Shown: one piece after another, positions 9,408 to 17,394 of the stretch
Position numbering within the stretch: the first letter of the stretch is position 1
Layout: the number at the start of each line of letters is the position of its first letter
NCBI GenBank assembly: GCA_023091735.1
Contig: JALKBU010000814.1
Coordinates: forward strand, 1 to 23,555
Length of the DNA stretch: 23,555 nucleotides
Origin: Trichomonas tenax
Lineage: Eukaryota; Parabasalia; Trichomonadida; Trichomonadidae
Direction of reading: 5' to 3'
Notes under the pieces: generated by a model
The model's input: only the letters and a program-made list of their open reading frames with translations
Databases searched by the model: none
Told to the model about the DNA's origin: nothing
Program-made: the position numbers and the translations under genes

Positions 9408-10055
9408 ATGGGCGGTGTTTGGGTCGCTTTATCACTGTGTCTGACGAATATAATCGCCGACATTCTGTGTTACGTCATCACGAAATCGTGGATGTTGGAG
9501 TCCGGAGTCCTGTATTTATCCGATTACCAACTTTTATGTATAAAATTTTCGATATATTCGTTTATGATCATTGCTTTGCTATTCGAAATCATATACATCA
9601 CAGATCATCTCCTGTTTGTGTACATAACAATGATTTGGTCGGGAATTAATATTTTCTTTTATTTAATTATTGGCGGACAGTGGATTTTCGATCCAGCAAA
9701 CGCATTTACCAACCTTCATGCTAGTTGGAAAGCAAATATTAACAAACCAGCAACAACATTCATCGAAAATCACTTCAGTTGTTGCGGATTTTACGCAGTG
9801 AAAGAGTTTCCAATGGATATTTGCAAAGCTTCAGTAGAAAGATCCTGTTTTCACACGATTTCTCGAACTTATAAACGAAGTGTACAATTTACTGGAATAT
9901 TTGCGATTTTACACGTAACATCTGATTTCGTTATCATAACGTTGCTTTATATTTCAGTATTTCGTAATAAGAGACAAAATCTTCCAAAGAAACTTCGCGA
10001 TACAAAAGATGAAAACCTTTCAATATTTTTACCAAATAGATCTATAATGATGTAA
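9408..10055 (+). CDS. Tetraspanin family membrane protein
   Basis: This 215-residue protein has four predicted membrane segments (about 4-24, 43-62, 68-90 and 160-184). The large extracellular loop (about 91-159) carries the hallmark CCG at 125-127 within ENHFSCCGFYA, plus Cys139 (FPMDIC) and Cys147 (VERSC). These give the four Cys needed for the two conserved disulfides. The N-terminal cytosolic part is very short and the C-terminal tail (185-215) is basic and then mixed. Tetraspanins organise membrane microdomains; trichomonads carry a family of them on the plasma membrane, flagella, vesicles and exosomes. The start codon follows an A-rich leader and places TM1 at the N-terminus as expected. 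The gene is intact and converges on the RAD23-like gene about 390 bp away. Confidence 0.88.
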   Translation: MGGVWVALSLCLTNIIADILCYVITKSWMLESGVLYLSDYQLLCIKFSIYSFMIIALLFEIIYITDHLLFVYITMIWSGINIFFYLIIGGQWIFDPANAFTNLHASWKANINKPATTFIENHFSCCGFYAVKEFPMDICKASVERSCFHTISRTYKRSVQFTGIFAILHVTSDFVIITLLYISVFRNKRQNLPKKLRDTKDENLSIFLPNRSIMM

Positions 10056-10248
10056 TGAATGCTCACTATACATTCAGAAAGAATATTTTTGCAATTCGAT
10101 TTTTTATTATGTATCAAAAAAGCAGAAACTATTTGGTGTATAATCTATCAATGAAGTTTCCATTCTGTTGTATTGATAATGATGCTAACAATTTTCGATC
10201 ATTTTTTAAATTCAACATTAGCTTCTTTATTCGTTTCGCCATGACTTA

Positions 10249-10283
10249 AAATATCAACAACTTCAATGGAAGTGTTGATATTT
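10249..10283. repeat. Strong hairpin between convergent genes
   Basis: Arms at 10249-10264 and 10269-10283 are complementary over 15 pairs with a single bulged A and a 4-nt loop (aatg). It lies in the 390-bp spacer between the 3' ends of the tetraspanin (plus) and RAD23-like (minus) genes. It could mark a 3' processing or termination region or be the remains of a small inverted-repeat element. The rest of 10056-10445 holds no gene I can support. Confidence 0.6.
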
Positions 10284-10445
10284 AATTAGCATTCAATCCA
10301 AATACGTGTGATCGGAATGTTTTGGTTGCAAAAATATAATTCAAGAAAGAAAGTTTCATATTAATTAGTGAAATTGCTTTCTTGTATATATAGGCTCATA
10401 ATTATATTTGTAAGTTTTAATAAAAAAATAAATGAAAACAAAAAT

Positions 10446-11522
10446 TTAGGTTTCTGCTTGCAAGCAGGCTTTAGCATTTTCCTCGTCAAAGTCGCAAGCT
10501 TGGAGGTATTGGAGAATAGTTATTTCGTCGACGTTTGGAAATTCGGTTACTAATTTAGTTAATATTTGTCTTTGTTGAGGAGTGAGATGCTGCATATGAT
10601 CTGGAGAGTATGTGTCAGAATAGAATTTCGCTTGATCCAGGTTTATTCCATGTGAGACACAATAATTTGTGAAATCATCGATATCAATTTGGACACTTCC
10701 TAATTCATCTCCAAATCTAGCCATAAACTGTCCAGTTGTTAGAACCTGCTGTATTAAAAACGGGTTTTGAACAACTTGAGCATATAAATTTTCGACACTA
10801 TTTGTGTAAGCCCCTGGGTTACCGTAACCACCTTGGATCATCATAAACATCTGACACGTTCTCTTCTGAACAGCTTCAAGTTTTTCTATAGTGTCAAAGC
10901 CGTTGAGAATAAGATTTGCGGCATTTTCTGGATTATTACTTGACAATTTCAATGCCAATGTGGCAATTTCACGTTGATAGCCCATTTCGAGAAGGACATT
11001 GATGCTTTCTTCAGTAGGTTCAGCAAATTTCGGAACAACTCTTTCTTGTGGATAGTTCTGTTGATACATTTGTTGTTGTGGCTGATACATTTGTTGTTGT
11101 GGCTGATGCATTGGTTGTTGCTGCTGGAATATTGACTGCTGCTGTTGAAATGCCGGTTGAGGATAATTTTGCTGCTGTGCTTGAACAGAAGGTCCCCGAA
11201 CCCTCTGTGATTTAGGATCTGGCTGTGGCTCGGGTTGAGGAGGTGGATTTTCTTGTTTTGGAGCTTCAGGCTTAGTTTCTACTGTTTTTTGCGGTGATTT
11301 TTCAGATTTTATGTATAAAACGATGCGAGACTTATCATTCGTTTGTATGTCCTTCATATCTGCGTTGTCTTGAAGCACTTTTGAGCTGAATAAAAGTTTT
11401 ATAGCTTCAATTGTGCAGTTTTTCACTTCTGCTATTTTCTGCTTCAGTTGGAGAATTGTTGAATCTTCGGGGATGTCGACTTCGAAGAAGTCATTATGGA
11501 TGCTTCGTATGTAAACATGCAT
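10446..11522 (-). CDS. RAD23-like UBL-UBA ubiquitin receptor
   Basis: The 358-residue protein has the order UBL, UBA, STI1/XPC-binding-like region, UBA typical of RAD23, which shuttles ubiquitinated clients to the proteasome and in other eukaryotes stabilises XPC in DNA repair. The UBL spans 1-72, with LLFSSKVLQDN at the ubiquitin LIFAGKQLEDG position. A Pro/Gln-rich linker spans about 75-165. UBA1 spans about 170-210, with the MGY loop at 180-182. The region 243-275 (YAQVVQNPFLIQQVLTTGQF) resembles the STI1/XPC-binding fold. The C-terminal domain (314-354) fits UBA2, but its EFPNVDEITILQYL also looks like a CUE domain. The stop TAA overlaps a TAAA (10448-10445), the arrangement known for trichomonad poly(A) signals. 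A ubiquilin/Dsk2-like alternative is less likely because that family has only one UBA. The gene symbol is left empty because orthology is untested. Confidence 0.85.
   Translation of the reverse strand: MHVYIRSIHNDFFEVDIPEDSTILQLKQKIAEVKNCTIEAIKLLFSSKVLQDNADMKDIQTNDKSRIVLYIKSEKSPQKTVETKPEAPKQENPPPQPEPQPDPKSQRVRGPSVQAQQQNYPQPAFQQQQSIFQQQQPMHQPQQQMYQPQQQMYQQNYPQERVVPKFAEPTEESINVLLEMGYQREIATLALKLSSNNPENAANLILNGFDTIEKLEAVQKRTCQMFMMIQGGYGNPGAYTNSVENLYAQVVQNPFLIQQVLTTGQFMARFGDELGSVQIDIDDFTNYCVSHGINLDQAKFYSDTYSPDHMQHLTPQQRQILTKLVTEFPNVDEITILQYLQACDFDEENAKACLQAET
11062..11124. repeat. 21-bp tandem repeat coding for Gln-rich heptads
   Basis: 11062-11082 and 11083-11103 are identical (tgatacatttgttgttgtgg plus c). 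11104-11124 is a third, imperfect copy. On the minus strand the unit encodes a QPQQQMY-type heptad in the linker of the RAD23-like protein. The period preserves the reading frame, so copy-number change would alter linker length without breaking the gene. Confidence 0.85.
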
Positions 11523-11633
11523 TTTAAAATTTTGTCACTTTTTATTGGCAGCCTATTTGTTTTTGGAAATATTTTTGGAATTTGTTTTTCATTTGAGATA
11601 TGATGTTTTTGACTTGTTCTAATCCTAATGGTC

Positions 11634-11801
11634 ATGAAAATTTGTGATTTTTACATTTTTCATAAATTTTTTTGCCAACAATATAATGAAACCAAACTTA
11701 TTTTTTTTATTCCATGTGATGATTCTATTGAATGTGATGTTATTATAGCATTGAATCGTAGGACTAAAATCAAAACTAATACAAGTTGGCATTTTGTTTG
11801 A
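11634..11801 (+). CDS. Possible small or relic ORF divergent from RAD23
   Basis: An ATG at 11634 opens 55 codons (MKICDFYIFHKFFCQQYNET at the start) ending at TGA 11799-11801. The same frame continues beyond that stop and a following TAA with coherent sequence (FKEMIQFPISKVSVQSMTS). It starts 112 bp from the RAD23-like ATG in head-to-head orientation. No family is recognised. It may be the decayed start of a larger gene, or chance. Confidence 0.22.
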   Translation: MKICDFYIFHKFFCQQYNETKLIFFIPCDDSIECDVIIALNRRTKIKTNTSWHFV

Positions 11802-11954
11802 CAATAAAGTTTTAAAGAAATGATTCAATTTCCAATAAGCAAAGTTAGTGTGCAATCGATGACTTCCTTGGTATGCTATTTCTACGCATAGCACTTTGAT
11901 TTTTTTAACAATCAAATAGTGAATTGAAATAATTTTATTAAGGAGCTACAAACA

Positions 11955-12727
11955 TGAAAAGTGACGTTTATGGATAATTATAAGGATGCCAGGTTGTCCC
12001 ATTTCCAATGGTCTGAAGAGTTCGAGGACCACATTCAATTTTTTGCAGGGGCGAAAAATTATTTTCTTTAGCCCCCTGTTATAATTTTTCTTAATTTTTT
12101 TTTATATTTTGATCATTTTTATGCAAAAATATATGTATCTGCATATGTCCTCGTAGAAGTGTCCTAAAGCAAAAGTTATATGTCCAAATACCCAATTGTT
12201 GTGATTTTTTTTCGTTTTTCGTGAAATCTGATCCGAAAAGTCCAAAAAAGTCAAAAATAAATCAGCCATTCATCAATATAATACACACAGATTACATATA
12301 TCCACTAGATTTCGATCTCAAATTTGTTCAAAATAATATCAAAAAGTGACCAAAAAATAGGGGATTTCTCAAAAAAATTGCATGGTTTTGTAAAGCTAGG
12401 ACACATAAAAGTGACGTTTGGACACTTCTGACATGTAAGGGGCACATATTCAATGAAAACGGTTGAAAAGTGGACACACCTTTGACATGTAAGGGTCACA
12501 CCATTCAATTAAGTTCTATAAGGTTCTTGTAAACAATAAAATTTTTTAAGCAAAGGAAGGAAAGGAAAAAGGGAGGAGGAGAAGAAGAAAAAAGAAGGAG
12601 AGGGACATATTTGAAATCTTGGCGAACTTTGATCGCTTTTGAACTGCCTGAGGCCATGATGACGCCGAAGGCCCGAATTTTTTGATATTTTGAGTGTCAA
12701 CGAAACACCCAAACATGTCACTTTTCC
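11955..12727. repeat. Candidate non-coding repeat copy 1 with inverted ends
   Basis: The left edge gaaaagtgacgttta (from 11956) is matched in inverted orientation by acatgtcacttttcc (12713-12727), sharing GAAAAGTGAC. A second forward copy of aaaagtgacgttt is at 12407-12419. Inside are a tandem pair sharing TGACATGTAAGG (from about 12420 and 12473), an inverted repeat caggggc/gccccctg (12046-12052, 12071-12078), a 54-nt purine run (12552-12605) and the block ATGATGACGCC...GGCCCGAATTTTTT (from 12656). That last part is shared with 13346-13470. The minus-strand open frames across it are products of this repeat sequence, not genes. Confidence 0.4.
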
Positions 12728-12968
12728 AAAATGTATCAAAAATATTGATGTTATAGAGTTTTTAATTAACACAGTATATTTGAAAATACTTATAAGTGTG
12801 TTTTTATTCATTTAAATCCTTGTTTATCGATCAAAATATGCAGTTTTTTTAAAAATTTATTAAATTTTATATGAAGACCATGAAAATTTTAACGCAAACT
12901 ATCAATAAAATGCACTGCTGAACATATATTAATCATAATATTGGTGGTGACGATTATTTGGTCTGGTC

Positions 12969-12994
12969 TTGAACTCGGTCCGGACCGAGTTCAA
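12969..12994. repeat. 26-bp perfect palindrome
   Basis: The half ttgaactcggtcc (12969-12981) is followed without spacer by its exact reverse complement (12982-12994). It is GC-rich for this AT-rich region and sits immediately after the left GGTCTGGTCTT block. Confidence 0.9.
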
Positions 12995-13203
12995 TTTTCA
13001 GATGGTTTAGTTGGATTTTTGAGAGTGGTCTGGTCTCAAGATCAGCCATTTATAAATTATATAATCAAATGATTTATGATTTTTTAACGCAATATATGAT
13101 CAATGTGCGGTTAAGACCTTTAATTTTTTAATTATTATAATGTTTTTGATTGGTATATATGGTCAGATATACCTGTTTAAATTAATTTCGACGTTTTCCT
13201 CAG

Positions 13204-13275
13204 GAGAGCAAGAACATGGAGCGGCTTTCTAATTCGTCTATGCAACATGTCAAGCCACTCCATATTCTAGCTCTC
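13204..13275. repeat. 24-bp imperfect inverted repeat (long hairpin)
   Basis: Arms 13204-13227 and 13252-13275 are complementary at 21 of 24 positions around a 24-nt loop. The core atggagcggctt pairs with aagccactccat except for one base. It lies within the candidate element 12948-13502. Confidence 0.8.
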
Positions 13276-13633
13276 AAGAGACCACCTCTTTGCGATTTCA
13301 AGAAATTTCGATTTTTACTATCTCATATTTATATAAATAATACATAAGAAAGAGAGGGAAAGAGAAAAGAAAAAAATAAGGACATATAAGATATTGCACA
13401 ACTCTCAAGGATCAGTCACAGGCCGAAGGCGATGATGACACCAGAGGCCGGATTTTTTTCCCAATCTGTCCTTTGGTCCAAAAAGACCAGACCCGGGCGT
13501 CAAAACTCACTAACTTGACATGCTTAGATAATTATGAATGGATAGCATTTTAAAAGAACTTAACAGTAATAATGATGTAATAACTATTGATTAATATTAT
13601 AACTTTTTCGGGTGAATGTAGTTGAAAATATAA

Positions 13634-13776
13634 TAGACGGTTTTGCTGATGAAAAAAATAAGGATTAAAACAACTTTTATGCATTCATTTTATGTTTATG
13701 CATATATACATACATATGCATAAAAAATGATTTATCCGCAGATGATCCAGCATCAGCAAAAAAAGGTTTCATCTGC
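13634..13776. repeat. Left terminal inverted repeat
   Basis: This copy contains an internal 30-nt symmetric segment at 13695-13724, whose arms tttatgcatat and atatgcataaa are perfectly complementary. It is followed by the conserved tttatccgcagatg and cagcatcagcaaaaaa blocks. The internal hairpin is kept intact in the right copy. Confidence 0.85.
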
Positions 13777-13835
13777 AAAGGCAGCAAATGTAAAATTTTT
13801 TAAAATTTAAATTGACGTTGAAATGAATCATAATT

Positions 13836-14634
13836 TTATAATTCTGCGTCATATTCATCCTCAATTTCTATATCATTTTCAACAAGATCATATCGAGTCA
13901 ATAATATCCCGATTCCTTTCAACAAAAATGTGAATTAAATACCAACAGACGTGCTTTTGGTAAATGATATTGATCACATTGAACAAAATTGTACTTTCAT
14001 CCTTTGTGGATGGTTCCAAGTAAAAATATAGAATTTTACACAATAATTTTTGTAAATTACTCTCATTGAATGATATTATTTCATATTTTGTAAGGAGTTC
14101 AAATAGATCTAAGAAAGAAAATTGAAGTTCAAGTGATTCCTTGACAGCTTTAAAACATAATATTAATAAATCTCAATGCAATATTGATGATATAATTTGA
14201 GGTGATGTGTTTTTATCAGTTTGATTTTTGAAGATTTGCAACATTTTTAAAACAGTTTTTGACCTTTCTTAAAAATAAACCTGAACTAGGGAAGAGGTAC
14301 ATAGTTGCAAAAAGTTGATTATAATATAATTTTCATTGTTACTTGCTTTGTAATGTCCGATAAAAATGCTTTTTACAATTTTAGATTATTCAAATCATAT
14401 TGAATTTCTGATATTTCTTCACGCAAAATAATGCAAATAGACTCATCGGTTAGTATAGTGCATGAAATAAAAAATTCTGCAAAAATATGCTTAGGAACCC
14501 AGTGCTTCTCAGAGTATTTATTATGTTGTATAGTGGCAAGTAGTATAACAATGTATGTGTAAATGAACAGTTATTTAGTTTTTCAAAAATTACAATAAAA
14601 GCTGTGACACTCCCTTTCCCAGATTCAATTTCCT
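13836..14634 (-). pseudogene. Decayed protein gene inside the inverted-repeat element
   Basis: Reading down the minus strand there are coherent stretches in changing frames. These are EIESGKGSVTAFIVIFEKLN with YNIINTLRSTGFLSIFLQNF (about 14634-14450), TDESICIILREEISEIQYDL (about 14440-14380), and a long open run containing FSFLDLFELLTKYEIISFNE and ILFNVINIIYQKHVCWYLIH. That run ends at an in-frame TGA (13888-13890). After a shift it finishes with an acidic tail ENDIEIEDEYDAEL and TAA at 13836-13838. The helical, Leu/Ile/Asn-rich composition resembles the armadillo/HEAT-like hypothetical proteins common in trichomonads, but I cannot name a family. Several stops and frameshifts make it non-functional. 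Confidence 0.4.
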
Positions 14635-16040
14635 TGTAACTTTAATGGTAGACATAGGGGATAGTGTAGATCCTCATACTAAAATATCTAAGCTCTACTA
14701 ACTTAAGTTATAGAGATCATAATTTTGGAATTTGATCAAATAAAAATTTGTAATTTGAAAATTTACATGGCAAATTACTCTAATGGGAAAAGGATTTTTT
14801 TTGATATTAGTCGAGTGTTCGATTCTCAATGTAAATTTTTCTTTCTAATCATAACTACATATATGTTCGTTAAAAAATCATTCCATTGCAGAATAGTTAT
14901 ATGTAGGATGTAATGGATTAAAATGAGTAAGAGTTAATCATCAAATGAAATTTTTCAATTCAATCAAATAATATTACATTTGATTTCATGTTTTTACATA
15001 TGATTTGCATATTGCTGTATCAAGCAATATGTGATTTATTATTTAATTTCATTTTTTAGCTAGAATAAAAAATAATTGAGAATTACGACTATATTTTGCT
15101 TTGATTGCTTAGCCAACATACATGCACATTCTCAAAAAATTTATAATATATATATGAGTGCATAAAATATAGTTTTATAATCAAGATCTTTGTGAAATTG
15201 ATTTTTTTCCATTGAATTCATAAGTTTCAAACAAATTTAATTAATTTTGGTTTACAAAAACCAAATTTATTTCAACTTGCTGTATGCTGCAGTTACTTAT
15301 TCTGATTTTTAATTATCATTTATCATATTTGATTCAATTTGACAAAGACGTTAATTTTTTTGACATATCTTTATTGGAGTTTTTATCACGAACTTCGATA
15401 TATCTCAGGGAACATTAATAACTTTCAGTATAAGTGTCCATCCATGACTGTATAGATTGAAACATAATCACTGTTTGATTATGCTGACTGCAGTTTTGAA
15501 ATTCAAAATGTATCTCGAAAAGTTATGTTAGCCAAGCCATGGTAATCAAGTATCTTAATTTTGGGGCTAGTGGCTTGCCAATATTTCAAAGTTATAAAAA
15601 TAGCAACTGACAATTTTTTTACATATGTGATAATTAAATGAAATAAAGTATCATGTATTACATGATATAAAATGCATATTCACTTCAAAGTTTGGGCAAA
15701 ATTCGATTTTGTGTGTAAATTGAATGTATTTTCAACAAAAATGAGATACACGCCTAACTAAATGTATAATAATATTTAGCTCTATGTTGTTGTTGACTAT
15801 ATCATTGTGTTAAAATATTAATATAATCTAATTCGATGATAAGAAGCATTTTATTAGCCAGAGAAAAATTTTTAAAAATAAGGTTCAGAGTGTCACGACC
15901 TTTTTACGAAATTAATATAAATAAACTTTAAAATAAACATCTCCTTTTTATTGGATATCGTATGCTTTTCATTAGCATAATCATCAGCGGATGAAATTTC
16001 ATTAGAGGATGAAAAATTATCAACGGACAACAATTTGTTT
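14635..16040. other. Inner part of the element, weak coding traces only
   Basis: No intact gene is present. A perfect 9-bp inverted repeat with a 6-nt loop lies at 15008-15031 (catattgct/agcaatatg). On the minus strand between about 15660 and 15310 there are frame fragments such as TLKYWQATSPKIKILDYHG and VIMFQSIQSWMDTYTESY, interrupted by stops. They may be an upstream part of the same decayed gene, or chance. A 62-codon plus-strand frame at 14725-14913 has no coding signal I trust. Confidence 0.35.
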
Positions 16041-16172
16041 GCTGATGAAACTTTTTTGCTGATGCTGGAGCATCTGCGGATAAATCAATTTTTATGCATA
16101 TGTATGTATATATGCATAAAACAAAATTAATGCATAAAATTTGATTTTTTATTTCATCAGTAAAATCGTATA
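16041..16172. repeat. Right terminal inverted repeat
   Basis: Inverted copy of 13634-13776. The internal symmetric segment lies at 16091-16120. Just inside it (15985-16040) are further short relatives of the same words (catcagcggatgaaatttc, gaggatgaaaa), as if the repeat once extended farther inward. Confidence 0.85.
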
Positions 16173-16290
16173 ATGCATTTTTTCACCTAATTTTGAATCG
16201 CTTACATCTCAAGAGGTACCCTTAATCAGTAATTTTCCAAATAATAAAGATTACACATAATAATTGTTTTTCTGGGAAACTTATTGTTGT

Positions 16291-17290
16291 TTAGAGGAAC
16301 AAAACAACAAACACATGAATCATGTTCATGTATCTGAATTGGGAGACTTTGCATGTGTTTTGATATGAATCGAAGTGATAAAATTTTAATATTGGATTTT
16401 CAACAGTACAAAATTATGTCTGATAAAATTAATAAATAAGTTTTGCTATCTCGTCATTTGCTATTTCGACATCTTCCTTGGATTTATCATCAATATAACA
16501 AAATGATACTATAAATTTATCGTTATTATGATAGAACAGTTTTAAACATTCATTATTTATAAAGCAGCATTTCGTGATATATTTTGTGTATGATTCACAT
16601 CTCCTTCAAGATTTATAATTCCCAATAATTTAGTTAATATTGTATTATTGACATAACTATTCATCAATTCAAGTCCTCTGCTTCCTTTATAGTTTGTCAT
16701 TATCGAATATGTTGCGCAATTATGGGATATACATGCTAGGAAAAGTTATTGATTCATGAAATGAACAATTAGGAATCCTTTGAACAATATTATTTGAAAA
16801 AAATTACCGACATTACTCTTTGAATTTGGGATGGATAAAAATTCGTTCTTGTGAAGTCTTCATTGCCACAATTACGAACTCCACAATTCTCATAATAGTT
16901 GATATTTTCTTGGTTACTTAGTGATGTATAAATCGCAGCACCAAATCTTCGAATCGTTCCAATATTTGAGCAATTTCCAAAGCAACAAAAACGCGTAATC
17001 AAATCTATGTTATTGCAGTAAATTGATCCACCATCATAATTATAAATTGTGTTGTTATAAAATGTATTTTCATCCAGAATTATTGAAGTTTTGGAATCTT
17101 GTGAACAAAATATTGCTCTGTAAGTTAAATCATGGAAAAACAATGATGTAATCAAGTAATTCCCAGCATTTATAACTTTTCTTTCCTGAAATTGAAGAAT
17201 CGAAGGTTTTGAATTTGGAAAATATTCTTTCCAGATTGTAACTTCTGCTTTATGCAACCTATGATATGTATTTAAATAATTTTCATTCAT
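16291..17290 (-). pseudogene. Pmp-like beta-helix surface protein, copy A, broken
   Basis: The ATG at 17290 opens 166 intact codons. They show an N-terminal block EVTIWKEYFPNSKPSI and then Pmp/right-handed beta-helix-like repeats: F-x-x-N in ENTFYNN, GGSIYCNN, and RFCCFGNCSN followed by FGAAIY. Later blocks are ENCGVRNCG and YPSQIQR. After the stop at 16790-16792 the homologous protein continues in other frames. These read NCSFHESITFP, then MTNYKGSRGLELM with LGIINLEGDV, then KCCFINNECLKLFYHNN. It ends with VENPILKFYHFD and NTCK, then TAA at 16291-16293. At least three frame changes and two in-frame stops are present. Chlamydial Pmp-like proteins with FxxN and GGA(I/V) motifs are a known large trichomonad surface family; membership is inferred from motifs only. 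Confidence 0.6.
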
Positions 17291-17297
17291 TCAATCA

Positions 17298-17302
17298 TAT
17301 GA
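17298..17302 (-). promoter_or_regulatory. Possible trichomonad initiator (TCATA) for copy A
   Basis: The minus strand reads ttcatatgattgaATG, placing TCATA about 8-12 nt before the ATG. This fits the Trichomonas vaginalis initiator consensus TCAY(T/A) and its usual distance. A five-base match is weak evidence. Confidence 0.3.
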
Positions 17303-17394
17303 ATGCAATTGATTATAATATCATTAAAAATTTGACAGACAAATTACAATAAAAATTCGTCAAATTGCCACTTTTCTGAATTAAAAAAATATGC

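Larger units (their letters stand above)
12948..13502. repeat. Candidate non-coding element copy 2, inverted GGTCTGGTCTT ends
   Basis: The left end reads TGACG, 7 nt, GGTCTGGTCTT (12948-12970). The right end reads AAGACCAGACC, 4 nt, CGTCA (13483-13502), the exact inverse of both blocks. A further GGTCTGGTCT lies at 13027-13036. Between the ends are a 26-bp perfect palindrome, a 24-bp imperfect hairpin and a purine run (13346-13376). After the purine run GGACATAT and ATGATGAC follow with the same spacing (52-53 nt) as in copy 1. No coding capacity is visible. A small non-autonomous DNA transposon is one reading; a composite of nested repeats is another. Confidence 0.45.
13634..16172. mobile_element. 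Transposon-like element with long terminal inverted repeats
   Basis: 13634-13776 and 16041-16172 are inverted copies of each other. The core 13695-13763 matches the reverse complement of 16052-16120 over 69 nt with two mismatches. Outside it the similarity continues with indels (tagacggttttgctgatgaa against tatacgattttactgatgaa). The enclosed 2.3 kb holds only decayed minus-strand coding sequence and no recognisable transposase. I see no target-site duplication, though the outer ends are not exactly defined. It may be a dead DNA transposon of unknown superfamily, a deletion derivative of a larger one, or two small inverted elements that happen to flank a pseudogene. Confidence 0.6.

Noticed and set aside
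10055..10249. 64-codon frame whose ATG follows the tetraspanin stop (TAATGA)
   Set aside because: Phe/Asn-rich AT-driven translation with no motif; trichomonads do not use operons, so the overlap has no meaning.
1541..11522. Spliceosomal introns of the trichomonad type (GTATGT...ACTAACACACAG)
   Set aside because: The intact genes read through in one frame; isolated ACTAAC words (for example near 13509 and 14698) are not inside supported genes and lack a matching 5' site.
12305..12508. Minus-strand open frame with Cys pairs (LTCQRC, LTCQKC) resembling a zinc finger
   Set aside because: It begins at TTG, and the Cys pairs come from a tandem DNA repeat containing TGACATGTAAGG; the DNA-level repeat explains it better.
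12509..12811. Minus-strand 100-codon frame starting at an ATG
   Set aside because: It runs through the purine tract (giving a Ser/Phe run) and the shared non-coding repeat, and has no protein-like conservation pattern.
14800..14835. tRNA-like T-loop word GTTCGATTC at about 14819-14827
   Set aside because: The flanking bases do not form a T-stem, and no acceptor, D or anticodon arm can be fitted upstream.
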